A DNA stretch of 64,000 bases from Phoronis australis (Eukaryota > Phoronida > Phoronidae): contig NMRA01000106.1 in NCBI GenBank assembly GCA_002633005.1, positions 229,655 through 293,654 of the forward strand. The letters run 5' to 3'. The translations under genes and the position numbers were made by a program. Below are positions 1 through 12,933 of the stretch, piece after piece (positions within the stretch are counted from its first letter, which is position 1; each line of letters starts with the position of its first letter). The notes under the pieces are model-generated. The model saw only the letters and a program-made list of their open reading frames with translations. It searched no databases and was not told the origin of the DNA.

Positions 1-1
1 A

Positions 2-214
<213 letters not shown>

Positions 215-3200
215 CTAAAAAGAGACCAAGAAAGTATGAAACTTGCATATTAAGTCCACTTGGGTCAAAGGTCACACACCAAACAGCAGCAGCAAAACCA
301 ATTGGTTAGCTTTTTATGACATAAAATAACTATTGCACGATGTTGTTGAATACTTTGGTACGATAACTACTGTATGTCATTACTGTGATATTTGTAATGA
401 CGCAAAAGTAAATTTAGGACCCAACACTGACGGAGCCCACCTTTCCAGCGGTTTCGGCCATGCTTGTAAGAAGCGGAAAAGAAAATGTATGGTGGATTTT
501 TAGAACATATGCCACGCGAAAACGTTTTTAGACTGAGTACCGGCGCGACCCGCACTGGTTGGAACTGCAGTTATAGTCGGTAAGTTTGTTTATTTTAAAG
601 CAGCTTTTAAATGAATACTTATTGGAAACTCAAAGTCTGAATTGCAAATGATAACGAATTTTATTTACCCACACAATATTAGCGTTTGTACCGATTAACA
701 ATTTAGCCAATTTTCTTCGGAGCCCTAGTACTGAGGACTCAAAAGTGTAGTTCTTGAGTCGGCTGATGGTTTCGGTGGCCAGTTGGTAAGTGGCTTATTT
801 AATTTTTGGCAGATAAATACTGAGGAAATGCAGTTTTAAGTTACACAAATCACTACAATTACCGATACTTACAAAATATTGCCTGTGTACTCTAGTTATA
901 GACCCCCTACCGGCGAAATTTGAAAAACCCGGCGTTCTGCTTCATTTCAGTGTTCCCAACAGCTTATGGATAATTCTTGTCGGCTGACTCAATTGGTCAC
1001 AGTTATAATATCAGGTACTTACCAATGCCTGGCTTCTTTTGTTTGGGCGATTCGGGAACAGATCGAGGAGTATCAGCATGCTCCACTCAGGCCTGCGGAT
1101 AACACCCCGGCTGCGGTGCAGTAGTGCAGTTGGTGACAACAAGCGCATGCGCCGATAATCAGCCAAAGCTGTGACCTAAGCTAGTTTTATAATAAAAAAA
1201 ACAGTGACTGAGGTGAGATACAAGGTGGCATATACAGAAAGAGAAACGGCCGGCCATGAAACGAATCTTACGTTGACCCTTTCGCCCTCAAGTTGCCGGC
1301 ATGGGCAACTCGACCGCGGTCAGTTGCGTACACTGTACATCTGAACCTCTACCCGGTATTCAGCAACGGCACCATGCTGTTGTAGTTCATTACATCGCCT
1401 CAGGCTGCTGATGTATTCGCCAGTTGCCAGTTCTCTAGATAATTAGACCCATCAGAATTGAAGATCGTGACTGAAAACTTGTTCACTTGATTAGGTTTTT
1501 TGAGTTTTGAAAATATAGGACAAGAAGCTCAGACTTTTAGTTTACAGCCTAAAAAGTTTGTAAAATGTAGCCATGTTTCTCATTAATTTTCCTAGGTGTG
1601 TAACATAATTGGCCCAATTACCAAACCCCCAAGCACCAGTTGGATTTTGAGTAAAGCTCAACGTCATCTAATTCTTGGCACATGCAATCTCCCAATTTAG
1701 TGAATGACACTCTAATGAGGTGGGTGACCACGAATTGACAAATTCTTCTACGGCATACCAAAATATCAATAAATATATTCAAAAACTAGAACAAAATTGC
1801 CCCGTCTCGATGATGGGTTAAGTTTACGTGCGAAAATCCACCGTAAACAGCGAAGTACATCCCTGCTACTAATACCTAGGAGTAAACTCGTTTCAGTTGT
1901 TCTTTGGGGACTCGCGGGAACGTCATGCATGTATTGAAGTGTTCATACTGCTAGCAACAGCTCTCACCCGTTGTCCGTAATTTAACAGAGATGGAAGACC
2001 CCTGGACTTTTCAGTTGAAACACTTTTCCAACATATACGACAAAGCTAAAAGCGCTCAAAGTGACGAAAAGACACAAGTGTGAGGTGCGGGTTTTTCTCC
2101 ATAAATTGAAAACATGTTGAAAATGACCCTGAATCTCAGAGTAAAACGTTATGCCCCTTTGTTAAGTCAGCTAAGTTATATATAACGGGCCAATCAATAC
2201 ACACACTCAATTATCGAGCGCATCGTGGGCCCATCTCAGTGGCATTTTATCATTGTCAAGTAAGGCACTCTGGGATTTACACATCCCAGTACTGGGTGTA
2301 GTGAACTTCGAACGATAGTTGTCGAATGCTCAACACTGGTACACTACAATGTTTCGACCGGGATATCCGAATTTGGCTGCCATCAGTGAGCGCCAAGTGA
2401 AAAAAAATAATCTTTTCCATTCATGTTATGAAGTGTTCAACGAAAGAGAATGGATTACTGCATGACCTTGGGCACTAAACTCGTTGGCGGCTCATTGTAA
2501 TACACTGTAATAGAGATTTTGCTACTTTTTCAAGTTCTTGGAAATTTTGTCCCTTAGAGCCAAAATCTGACATTTCATTTTGAAAATTAACCAGACAAAA
2601 TTCGCCATTGGAAGAGGGAGTTAATTTTCAAAAAAATAAGACTGAACACGCCTTGTTCCCACCAGCATTGGCGGTGCGTCAATGTCCCAGTGGTCGCAGT
2701 GCCATGCCGCTGTGGTATACACCATCTAATGGGAGAGTACAGCTAAGTAGAAAATGAAAGTGTCATTAACATAACATAAACCTTTTATTTATCCAATGAC
2801 TTTAAAATGGAGATGTTCCAAATTCAAACTATTTTTCATGTCAAATAAAAACATAAATATACAAAACACAGTTTGTACATGATATTTTGATAAATGGTTT
2901 GCCTTCAGGTGATTGGGGTTTTGTGACTCACTTCAAAATCTTGGTCATTTCCTAGCTACTGATTATCAACACAACAGCGACGTATCTAGGATGTGACAAT
3001 GACGGGCCACTGAAATTCTGCCCCCCTCCCTTTTCAGAATAAATGAATAAATGGTCACTGGTGATAACGCATGAGATGGGCATGAGCTGTCTTAAACATC
3101 TCTTGTGCTGATTTTTATTGCCTATCTTACAAGAAATTATCATTTTTTATTTTACTTAAAGTGTATTCTCTGTTTGTTACTTGTAATTGTATGCGTCAAA

Positions 3201-5557
3201 ATAAATGACCTTATATCGCCTACCTCGGTCTCCTTTTCATCTCTGGTAACTAACTTCTGAGGCAAATATCATTATTCAGAACATTCGATCATAAATGGTA
3301 TTTCACTTAGTCGATATTTACGTGAGCATATGGACCCGTGTTACTCCTTCCCTCACATTTCGACTAGTCCATTAGTTCCTAAGCGCTGGACTAGGCCTAC
3401 ACACTCGCTGGTCCCCTACGTGCCTAGTCAGCACGCAGGACGCAGTGGCATGCGCTTTACCATGGTTGATGCAACCTCAGCAGTCATTGGTTAGCTTTAC
3501 AACACCGTGAAAAAATGGCGGACTGTGAACTATTTTTAGCCTTGTCATGCACGTGGCGTTTTTCATAATGTTTATTACGAAATCTTCGATACAATGAATA
3601 TACATAACCCAGAAAGCGCCAAGAGGCATTATATCTGGGTTAAAAAAGTACAAAGAAATCTATATACAATTATTTTACACAAATACATAAAAAGAAATCT
3701 GTATGCAATTATTTTACACAAATACATAAATTAAAAAAAACTGTTGTGAAGATTACAATGACATATGATTACGAAAGTAAACAAATCATTTTCATACACA
3801 TTTATACAATTCTATCCACTCACACAAAGAGATTTAGTATTATAAAGAAAGTTTGATACTATTTCGAATAAAACCTTATTTTCATTTGGGTTAAGTTCTT
3901 GACTTCCATATAGAAAAAAATAATTTTGTTGTACAAAGTGGCGTCGCAGCAACTATTTCGTTTCTGCAGTGATGTTTAATAGCCGCGTGCTTGAAGCACA
4001 CCCCTACATGTACAAGAAAAATCTGGCCGATTTAACCGGTGTGTTATTCATACTGTATGAATACAGGACAGTATCGTAAACAAAAGTTATCGAAAGTAGA
4101 AAGATGCATTCCGAAAAGGCGCAACTACAATTTCCAGGATTCACATTTCCTGAACACAAATTTTAAGCACCGATTTGTCTGCACAACAGACCCTCATTTA
4201 CACTTCAGTCCATCAGTCATGCCAGCATACACTGTATGATGCCAGATTGTTTGTGTAAAGTGCTACCTGTTGAGAATTCGACTAGCCAATCAGAAACGCC
4301 GGTGTAAAAAAATACTCGAGGAAAATTAAGTGATACTTGCCTGCTGGCTACCGCCCCACCTAGCGGCACGCAGGGAACCAGCGAGGGACTACACATCGCT
4401 TTCCCAGCCTTCTTATTGGACTATTGTTATCACGTGCCTTGAGTTTGGTCAGCTTTTGGCTCTCATAAAAGTAGTTCTACCAGGTTTCAGTAACCCTTTG
4501 AAGCCTGGGAGATAATTGGCCAGCTTGTTGTCATACGGGACAAAAGACTGAGCTGGGCAGTTAACAAAGGAGCCAGATGTTATCGCACGTTCAGAACCCC
4601 TCATGTCTGGTAAAGTTGTTGAACGACAGAACGCCGTCATGCCAATGACCCCATCAGAAGTTCATTCATCCTTGTCGGTAGCGTCCTTCTGAACTTTCAA
4701 CATCAATGTGAAATAAGAGGTAAGTAACAGTTGTTCTACAATTTCTTAGGGTCTATCATTTGTGCTGCAGTCCTAGGTGTTTGAATCTCGTCAATTCCAC
4801 GAATAGGCCAATCCTTCATTGTTTTTTTTTATGATTTACTGTTTTGCGCTGAATAATCGGTCGCACAACGCTACTGAAAAAGTGTGACCTAGTCAGTCCA
4901 GACAGTATGTCTAGTCACTATTTACAGACACGCCACAGAAGGTAATTAGTTACCTCTTGGATCACAAGTTTGTCTAAACTTTGCAAGTGAAAAACTTTAC
5001 TTATGGTGGTTGCAAGGACTAAATAACCAAAATACAGTACTCGATACAATAACGAACACAAAAAAGTCGGGTGATGAAAGAAGTCGGCAGTGTATATGCG
5101 GATACATCAAATGTCTTATTCCCCACGCCATTTTATCAATAGTACCTCTCAAGAACTGGATGGTGTCGTTTCCAGTAACATCTTTCTTTTCTTTTGAAAA
5201 GCATTGGCTCACGAGCTGCATTTTCAGTGGTTTCATTCACATCATTTTGCCCACGAGAAAAAGTTGCTGTTGGACATTGCCCGTTGAGGCTGGGACCAAG
5301 GAAGACTCCCAAAACCGCACCAGTGCAAGAATCTCGCGAGGAAAACAAATGTGGTCATGTGATGGTAATGCATGGCTGCGATACTTCACAAGGTCCTTCG
5401 TGCAATATTGGAGCGTGCATACAGAGAACGATGCGAGCACATGACAGATTACGCTACAGTTGGGCTAGAAAGGTAATCTTTTGATGCTACCAACTTTTAC
5501 CCAAAGCGTAGATAATGACGTTGGATAGAGAAACAAACTCTTTAACATATTTTGCAG
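215..5557. other. Non-coding stretch upstream of the kinase-like gene
   Basis: I find no gene that I can support here. Part of it must be ADH5 intron 1 and 5' region, since the ADH5 first exon lies somewhere to the right of base 214. Several short open frames exist on both strands (for example 5010-5444 +, 2952-3143 -) without recognisable domains or convincing splice partners. A minus-strand AATAAA (TTTATT near 2779) could be the 3' end of an unseen minus-strand transcript. A splice-acceptor-like TTTTGCAG ends at 5557, directly before the kinase ATG, so a 5' UTR exon of that gene may lie in this stretch. Confidence 0.4.
3606..3733. repeat. Short hairpin followed by a 39-40-bp tandem duplication
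   Basis: AACCCAGA and TCTGGGTT form an 8-bp stem enclosing 20 bases (3606-3641). Immediately after, an AT-rich unit of about 40 bp containing AATTATTTTACACAAATACA is repeated twice (about 3652-3731). No coding content is visible. It may be the tail of an old transposable element. Confidence 0.5.
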
Positions 5558-8500
5558 ATGGCTGAAAGTGACACAACTAATGTGGAAGTGGCTTCCGGAA
5601 CAGTGACAGCAACGAATGCAAGCTTTGTCACTACAGAGTTTTTGGAAGATACCTTCCAGAAAGCTGAGAACAACACCAATATATTCGTGAGTGATTTTTC
5701 TGTGGAACCGGCTTGCGGAGAAGGTAAGAAAGCACCGGACACCCATGGCTTACTAGTGTCGTTACCAGAAGTATCACGGCGGCTGCATTGAGGCGCATAA
5801 GTCGGCATTTATTGCTCTTATCAAAATCGTACCGGGAGTTTCCCACTAGAAAACATGCCCACCCAAAAGTACGCTGATGAACGTATTTTAATAAAATTTT
5901 CTAAAAATACCCCATTGACGTATTTTCGTTAACTGTTTGCATGTCTTGAAATCTGATGGATTGTTTTAAAATTATTTAATATGTTTTGACATTCAAGTTT
6001 GTTTCTTGGCAAGACAATATATTTTGGGATCACGATTTCACTCAAATAACTATCGTTTAACAAGATATTGGGCGACAGCATGAAGGAAAATAGTAACTCA
6101 CCGGGTTTGCTGACTGCGAACTATGGAGGAATAAAAATCTTCCTAGTGAAGTGCAACTACGTTAAAACGTTTGGTTTACCACCCGAAAGTAGCTTTGCAA
6201 TTGACGTTGGTTTAAATAAACAGCTCAGAAAATGTTGGTTGCATACGTTAAAGAACTTTTTGAATTGAATCTTTATCAGTGCCAACAGCCCTTGTAATTT
6301 AAGAACTATCCACATTTAGAGAAGGGCTTAAAAACAATGTCAAGTTGTTAATAATTAACGATAATTGTTTGCTTTAAAACTGCATCATGGAATTTTTGAA
6401 ACAGTTTCCGAAAATATACCACCATTTCCAAAACTAAGCCCGGGCGTATACTCAGTTTCATTTAACATTTGAGGAAGCTCTTTTTCTGAATATTCGGTCG
6501 CCTATTCGTCGTATGTTGCGAACTGAAGGTGACTAAACTACACGTCTAAACGCCGGTGTCGGACGCAAAAACACGACTCACGTACCTGCAGACACTGTTC
6601 ACTGACTCCAATACACCGGAATCACAAAACACGACTCATTCACCCCAAAAACACGTTCACAGACCCAGGTTCACTTACCAAACACGGTTCACTCCGATAA
6701 GCATGCCGAATACACAGACCCACCTGCTTCCCAGGTAAGTAGCGCGAAATAGTGATTATTACTACGCAGAAAGGGAATTGATCAACCTCTATTTGGCAAC
6801 ATCTTTGCCTAAATGTGGTTTTAGTGCAAAAGTACAATTTGAGCTAACTTTCACAAGGGAAACATGTTTCGAGTCATGCTATAATCCATTTCGATGTTCG
6901 TTTTCCTGCGCATAATAGTAAACAGGCCACAAACATCAGCATGGTGAACGTTGATCTGACATCACTATCGGAGTCCTTTAAGCAGGAATTATAATCTATT
7001 TTGCAAAAAGATTTCGGACGCCAATAAATTGTAGAACAAATAAGCATTTTAAATAATGTTTGTTGTTTCCAATTCTCAACAATTACTCACACTACTTGAC
7101 AGCTGTCGAAGCCGATTTTTACATTTTATCCGTAAATTATGTTCAATTGAGTCCGACTGATCCCATGTATTTGAGTCATTTAACAGTGTTTGCAGGTACG
7201 TCAGTCGTGTTTTTGCATCTACTGGGCACTGTGTTTTGCAGTCCGTTAGTCGTGTATGGGTACCTTCGGTAGCTGTTTCGTTTAAAAATCACGCGCAGCG
7301 TTGGGTTTCCTGCCACGTTCCTGTATATAGCATGTTCTTCACTGATATTATCTATTACGGGGTCATCCGGAACACCTAGTCGGGTATTCGAGCCGGCTAC
7401 GAAAATACCCGAGGTGATCCGGATGATGATGGTTTGTATTACATTTGACAGGTACTGTAGCAATCACAGAATAATTTTGCTAATTTGAGCTCATTTTGGA
7501 GACAATAAAAAGGCAGACCTATACATGCTAAGTTCGGGTCCCAGTAAAATTTCCTCTGGCAGCATTTCTTTAACTATGTTTTACGTTTTTCAAATCTGTG
7601 TAATATCCACACGCTCAGTGATTTTAAAGTTTCTTCTTTCAGGTGAAAACTATGCTACAGAAGTCGTGCGCGTCCGTGTCAAAATCAACAATGGTGCGGA
7701 AACTCAAAACCGCAGCATTGTTCTGAAACTTCCATACAACGGCGAGGAAATAAAAGCTATGTTTATAAAAAGCGGTATATTTAAAAAAGAAATGATGTTC
7801 TATAGAGATGTCATTCCTACTCTTACGAAAGTTCAGCGTGACCTCAACGTCGAACCCCTACCTCTGGCCGCACCCCGGTTCTATAGCGGTTTATCAGACG
7901 AAGAGAAAATGATTGCTTATATTGCTGTTGAAGATCTAGAAGGATACAGAATGGCAGATGTTAGGAAAGGTCTAGATGTGCATCACTGTAAGTTGATAGT
8001 GAAAGAGTTGGCAAGACTGCACGCTTTATCGTTGGTGCTGAAGAACAAAGATCCCGTTTTGTTCAGGCAGTATTGCGATACTATTTTTCAAGAGTCGCAT
8101 TTCTCGCTGAGTCTCCGCCCTGTTATTGCTCCAATGTTTAGCGACGGGTGTAAAAGATCTGTTGGCTGGCTTTGCGATGGTTCAGACGGCGAAGAGTTCG
8201 AGTCAAAGGTACAATCTCTTCTTAGCGGAGATCCAGTTGAAACTATCCTGGAATGTGTCAAACCATCCGAACCGTTTGCCGTCTTTTGTCACGGGGACGC
8301 GTGGGCCAATAATGCGATGTTCAAATACAAAGAAGACGATGCCAACACGCCAGTTGCTGTCAAATTCGTTGACTTCCAAATGGTACGCTACGCCTTGCCA
8401 GTGTCTGACTTGAGTTACTTCCTGTTCATGAGCACCTCTCGGAGCATGCGCAAAGCTCACCTCCAAGAAATACTGAAGGTTTACGTTTCTGCGTTCAACA

Positions 8501-8787
8501 ACGTCCTACATCACTGCAAATTTAGCTTCCCCGAGTTCACGTACGATGCAGTTTTGGAGATGTTTAAGCAAACAGCAATGTACGGCTTCCTGTGTTCCTG
8601 TGCTTCTTTGCCGCCAATTTTTGGAAGAGTGGCAGCCGATAAAAGTGAAAACCTGAAGAAAATAGAAGACGCTCTTGACTTAATAGAAACGATGTATAGC
8701 AACATGTCGTCTAATGCAGCGGTAATGGAGGCTCTCAAGAAGCGTCTGCATGGAAACGTTGAAGAAGTCATTAATCTGGGGTTGTAA
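5558..8787 (+). CDS. EcKinase/CHK-like small-molecule kinase, two exons
   Basis: Exons are 5558-5723 and 7643-8787, with a phase 1 intron (donor GTAAGA, acceptor TTCTTTCAG), giving 436 codons plus stop. The joint creates the family motif GENYAT at residues 56-61. The ATG at 7527 would instead add intron sequence, so I prefer the ATG at 5558, which follows an acceptor-like TTTTGCAG and gives a typical N-terminal helix (TTEFLEDTF). Kinase-fold landmarks are the ATP-site lysine K84 in VLKLP, the catalytic loop CHGDAWANN (H272, D274, N279) and the metal-binding VDFQ (D299). The family is the ecdysteroid-kinase-like/CHK branch of choline-kinase-like folds; members phosphorylate small hydroxylated molecules such as steroids in insects. 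The substrate here is unknown. The length and all key residues are intact, so it is probably active. Confidence 0.85.
7363..7426. repeat. Imperfect inverted repeat in the kinase intron
   Basis: TCATCCGGA-a-CACCT-agt-CGGGTATT pairs with AATACCCG-AGGTG-a-TCCGGATGA around a loop of about 17 bases. It lies inside the single intron of the kinase-like gene, 216 bases before the acceptor. It could be the remnant of a small inverted-repeat element or a structured intronic RNA; no function can be assigned. Confidence 0.55.
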
Positions 8788-10011
8788 ACAATTGTGAGAG
8801 GGGTAAATGTCTTTTTCGTGACCCTGCAACGACATTTTTGCCGTGCGTGAAAGTGGAACTGACGTTCTTCATATCCGTAACTTATTAGAGGTCACGTGAA
8901 ATCAATGTGATTGTCCGGAACCGTGAAATTGATCGGTATCCGTGAACGAACATTGGGATCGCTGTGGCAGGGAGAATTGGAGAAGAATAGGTGGAGTCTG
9001 GCGAATAATTGGTGTTGATCGGCCAAAGACCAGGTGACGCCTTGGATGGAGAATCTCTCATGATCCGTTAAATTCGAAGAATTGCAGTCGTGCGAATCGC
9101 GAAATTGCGCGAATCAAGTCCTCACTAGTTACATATTGTCGTCTTACTCACACTACACATCCTTCATGTATCTCAGTTGCTTTGAGTAAAATAAATATAT
9201 GACATCCATCGTCACACTCCCGAACCCGGCGCATTTAGTTTGAGAATGGATGGTGATCAGAGGATCCGAAAAAATTCATAAGCACGTTCTTTTTGGGCTT
9301 GGCTATTCAGAATACACAGGGCGTAATAAAAATATCTTCTCAGCCAGGGCCGTAAACCCTGGAACTAAGACTAAGAGCAGGGCTCACAAAGAACTGCTTT
9401 CACTGATATTACTTGACAATTTCAAAAGGCTAGTTGTGTGAGAACAACACCGGTCCCATGATTTACAACCACTGTGTGGACTAGTGACCCCCTCCAAACC
9501 CAGCAAAATGCAATTTTCGCCTAAGCGAAGAAGAACCTACCCATTTAAGTTTACCTACTGGATGAAATTATTTAGTGATTTGAAGTCAACGACTAGCTTA
9601 CATTCAACCTGTATTAGCATGTCAGAGTCTGGCGAACAGATCTGACCACTGGTTCTTCATTCAGTGGTAATCGGCGTATTTATAATAGCTGAACAATAAA
9701 CGCCTTTGAAACCTTAATTGCAGTATCTTTAGTAATAATCCAGATGAACACGTGCCGGGCTTTGATTACCCTTATACCTGCTCGCTGCTCACTGGAGCAC
9801 GACACTTTTGAGTTTACAGTACAACAGGGCTTTTGTTTTCGTATCTCATCAAAGTTATCCAAAAACGGAACATTGACCAGCAATTGAATTAAGATTTACA
9901 GCAGAAATTTCACTGAAAATGAGAGAAAAAACTGACAATTTTTAAATGTTGAAATACATATTCTGGGTTCCAGCTTCCACTGCTTTGTCTGACTGAGAAG
10001 ATATAGTCCAG
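8788..10011. other. 3' UTR and intergenic stretch
   Basis: This holds the presumed 3' UTR of the kinase-like gene up to about 9215, then AT-rich sequence with only short shadow open frames. Nothing else is recognised. Confidence 0.5.
9190..9195 (+). terminator. Candidate polyadenylation signal of the kinase-like gene
   Basis: A canonical AATAAA lies about 400 bp downstream of the kinase stop codon. It is the first AATAAA on the plus strand after that stop. Confidence 0.4.
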
Positions 10012-10237
10012 GGGGCCGTTCTAAGAAAACTGACTTAGCTAAGACAACTCTTAATAAGCTTAAGTTAATTTTACGACCACTCTTAAATTTGTCCTAAGGT
10101 ACCACCAAGAAAGGGATCTTAAGTTTGAATTGAGTTTTTGTCTTTAGTTTGATTAACTTACAGGTTGTGGAAGTTTCAAATCCTAGACTGATTTAAAAGT
10201 CAAAAATGAGGTTAAGTCAGTTTCTTGGAACGGGCCC
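10012..10237. mobile_element. MITE-like element with about 25-bp inverted ends
   Basis: The left end GGGGCCGTTCTAAGAAAACT continues with GACTTA, and the right end is its inverse, TCAGTTTCTTGGAACGGGCCC, with two mismatches and one indel. The interior (about 170 bp) has no coding capacity and is rich in TTAAG motifs. The G-rich ends with a GGGCC start are common in non-autonomous elements of marine invertebrates. I see no clean target-site duplication, so the superfamily is open. Confidence 0.7.
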
Positions 10238-11224
10238 GTGATTTAGTAGGCTAAGCGCAAATATTGTCGAAGTTTTAAAGTTTGATACCTCTGTAAATAC
10301 TGTAGGACTACGCGTTGAATAAGCAGCAGTACGCGTTGAGGAATCAATTTTGCGCGCTGAACAAGAACAGAAGGTACATGTATTCGTGTAAGAATCATCT
10401 CAACGCGTTGAATAGCTAATACTAAGCATTGGCTAAGTTAAAGGGCGCGTTCAATATGCACATTTCAACGCACGGAAAGGTAAACCCTTTGGCGCATCAT
10501 AGTCACGATGATATCACACTACCATACTAGAGCTTACAAGACATCTCGGGATGCCCGTGCACAAAACTTGAGACAAAACTATTTTCTAATTAACTCTATT
10601 TCCCTCTCACGGATGCACATCCCCACTCGGATTAAAATTGAATGCGATTCCGGAGCTTCGAAAACATTCTGACAATTCGTCATTGGTTGATACCTGGCTT
10701 CACAAGTCCGATTGTCACGACATTTAATTTTATGTGCCTTGTATGTTTTCAATGAATAAATAATTGTCAGTTCCTTGCTTTTTAAAATCCAGAAACCACT
10801 TCTCATCAGAGTATGCCAAAACGAATTATGTAACGGCAAAACGTGATCAATATTAAACGTTCTTGAATGGACGTGGGGATGTATCCACTTTAGTTTAATG
10901 AAACATTTGATAGTGATTTGTTGACATTGTGGGAAAATGATGATAATACGTTAAAAATAACAACAGTAGTAATTCTACTGTTGCATACTTCTTCAAAACA
11001 CTGTTCTTGAAAGCTGCTCTAAACTACTGTCCCTTAGTGGTGACGACTCGACGGTCGCGAGATAAGTGTTAGTTGCACGCGAAGCTCAATCTCTCGACGT
11101 ATTACCATGGTAACGTTGACTAACTCATCTATAAAATCCAGTCACTTCTAAGTTTCTTCCAGAAAAAGCAATTGATTGTCTCTCGGCTGTACCTCAAAGA
11201 CTTCAGTATTTAAAAGAACGCGCA
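10238..11224. other. Intergenic stretch upstream of the GPCR gene
   Basis: No gene is recognised. Between 10305 and 10410 the string ACGCGTTGA or a close variant recurs three times, perhaps a degenerate repeat. The 5' region and putative core promoter of the GPCR gene lie at its right end. Confidence 0.4.
11130..11136 (+). promoter_or_regulatory. Candidate TATA box of the GPCR gene
   Basis: TATAAAA lies 89 bases upstream of the GPCR start codon, a position that would allow a short 5' UTR of about 60 bases. No transcript evidence is available. Confidence 0.35.
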
Positions 11225-12208
11225 ATGGATTTAGGGGTGATCACAAACCACAGTGTCAGCAATACAACTGGCCTTTTGATGCATCAGAATGACATGTCCG
11301 ATGCAGTGTTATGCATTTTCTTCTTGACTGAACTTGGAGTTGGTTTGCTAACGTGTGCAGGGAACGGTGTAGTATGCTATCTGTTCTTGAAACACCGCGA
11401 AATTCGTGATGAGAATATTAGCATATTTGTGTTTGGATTGGCTCAAAACGACTTTATGACGGGGCTTTCCCATGTAGCTTTGCTTCACTGGTGTAGGAGA
11501 TACCTTCTCATTCTTCACGGAACGTCACTGCCAACAGAAGAATTGTTAAGCACTAACGTCTGTATTGTGACAATGTTTTTTACTCTGTACCCGTTCACTG
11601 CCACAAATTGCCTTTTGGCTATTCTTGCGATAAATCGGTTCGTGTCCATAAAGTTCCCACTGCGCCTGGAAGTGCTTATGACGCGAAAGATTGTCATAAG
11701 AATGGTTGTTGGTGTTCTGCTGTATTCCCAGACGGCAACTGGAATTCTCCTGGGCGCAGCATCTGCAGAAAATTTGGGTATAAAGGTGTGTGCACCAGAG
11801 ACAATAATACCCAGCTCAGTGGCGAGAAACATATATACAGCCCTGTGCTTATATATACCCATGGCGATAACGGTAATTTTGCATACGTACGTCGGTATTC
11901 AAGCTTATAAACAGCGCTTAAAAATCGCTGGATTTGGAGGACCACAACTGCGGCAAAAGCAGGAATTCAAAATCACGAAAGCAATGCTACAGTTTGTTGT
12001 ATTCTTCATGCTCTGTAGTTTACCAATAGCTTTTCTGAAGACCATTGCACCCATTCCGTCAGCCGACGAAGATCTTAAGTTAACAGTCCTGCGGTATATC
12101 GCTGCTATTATTTTATTTTCAAACTCCATGTTGAACCCTATGCTTTACGCTTCAAAAGTGGACGTATTTCAAAAGCCTTTCTCTAAGCTGTTTAAGCGGG
12201 AATGTTGA
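11225..12208 (+). CDS. Class A (rhodopsin-like) G protein-coupled receptor, single exon
   Basis: A 327-codon intronless reading frame encodes seven hydrophobic segments with class A landmarks: N47 (GN) in TM1, D76 (LAQND) in TM2, C113 at the top of TM3 pairing with C189 in the second extracellular loop, R138 in TM3 and N304-P305-M-L-Y308 in TM7. N8 and N13 are glycosylation sites in a short extracellular N-terminus. Two switch motifs are altered: NRF (137-139) replaces DRY, and CSLP (264-267) replaces CWLP, so the TM6 toggle tryptophan is a serine. It is a plasma-membrane receptor with unknown ligand; the sequence alone does not let me choose between amine-, peptide- or orphan-receptor groups. 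The short C-tail (about 20 residues after NPMLY) lacks an obvious palmitoylation cluster apart from the terminal cysteine. The start ATG is the first in frame. Confidence 0.85.
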   Translation: MDLGVITNHSVSNTTGLLMHQNDMSDAVLCIFFLTELGVGLLTCAGNGVVCYLFLKHREIRDENISIFVFGLAQNDFMTGLSHVALLHWCRRYLLILHGTSLPTEELLSTNVCIVTMFFTLYPFTATNCLLAILAINRFVSIKFPLRLEVLMTRKIVIRMVVGVLLYSQTATGILLGAASAENLGIKVCAPETIIPSSVARNIYTALCLYIPMAITVILHTYVGIQAYKQRLKIAGFGGPQLRQKQEFKITKAMLQFVVFFMLCSLPIAFLKTIAPIPSADEDLKLTVLRYIAAIILFSNSMLNPMLYASKVDVFQKPFSKLFKREC

Positions 12209-12488
12209 CGAGTTTTGTGTTACGACATCAACACTGTGTTTACTAATTTTACCCCTGTCGCTCTTTGACCTGTCTCCAGACAGTTCACTATCACAATCCA
12301 TAGTACTTCGGAGCCGACGGCGAATGAAGGAGAAATTTTAATTTTCTTTATCAGTAAAGTTATTTAAATCAATAAGTTTGACAATGGTATAAGAATATAA
12401 GCAATCAAAATATATTGCCGATTTACCCAGTTCGAAACACTCAATTAACTCAGTACGTGCAAAGAACTCCTCCTTGCCAGCAAACTCT

Positions 12489-12933
12489 TTACCGTATTGC
12501 CACGCTTTTATGCCCATGGGCCTATATCCGAAATAATAACTTTCTTCGTGGCCTTATTTACCCAAATGGTTTGCATATTGGCGCATGCGCCTAAGTTTTG
12601 CATATAAGTCCAGGCATTGTCCCATGCAAAGGCCCATACAAGTCGAAACAAGATGCACCCGTTTTGACTACCGTTGTGCCTTCCAATGGCAATTGTTTAC
12701 GTTTGCCTTTATATCTTTGGAGTTCCTTGGCGCAATTTCAAGAAATTTGGTACATAATTTTATATTACCGTACTTCCCCACCTTTAGACACATGGGCCTA
12801 TATCTGAAATAATGTATTTTTGGGAACCTTTTTTACTCAAGTGGTTCGCTTATTGGCGCATGCGACTAAGTTTCGCATACGAGGGCAGTACCGCACAGAC
12901 ACCCATGGGCCTAATAGTGCGCCAATACGGTAA
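12489..12933. mobile_element. MITE-like element with TTACCGTATTG inverted ends
   Basis: TTACCGTATTG at 12489-12499 is the perfect inverse of CAATACGGTAA at 12923-12933. If the TA within each end is counted as target site, the ends fit a Tc1/mariner-type TA insertion. Inside, two diverged direct copies spaced about 280 bp apart share CATGGGCCTATATC (12517 and 12792) and TTGGCGCATGCG (12580 and 12855). The palindromic GGCGCATGCG motif recurs. There is no coding capacity, so it is non-autonomous. Confidence 0.7.

Noticed and set aside
5010-5444. 144-codon plus-strand open frame upstream of the kinase
   Set aside because: All frames of this region are open by chance on both strands. No domain, splice sites or codon signal support it, although a 5' UTR exon of the kinase gene could lie here.
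7525-7642. ATG within the long open frame (7525) as start of the kinase-like gene
   Set aside because: The segment to 7642 ends in a polypyrimidine-AG acceptor, and the upstream exon 5558-5723 supplies the conserved N-terminus in the correct phase.
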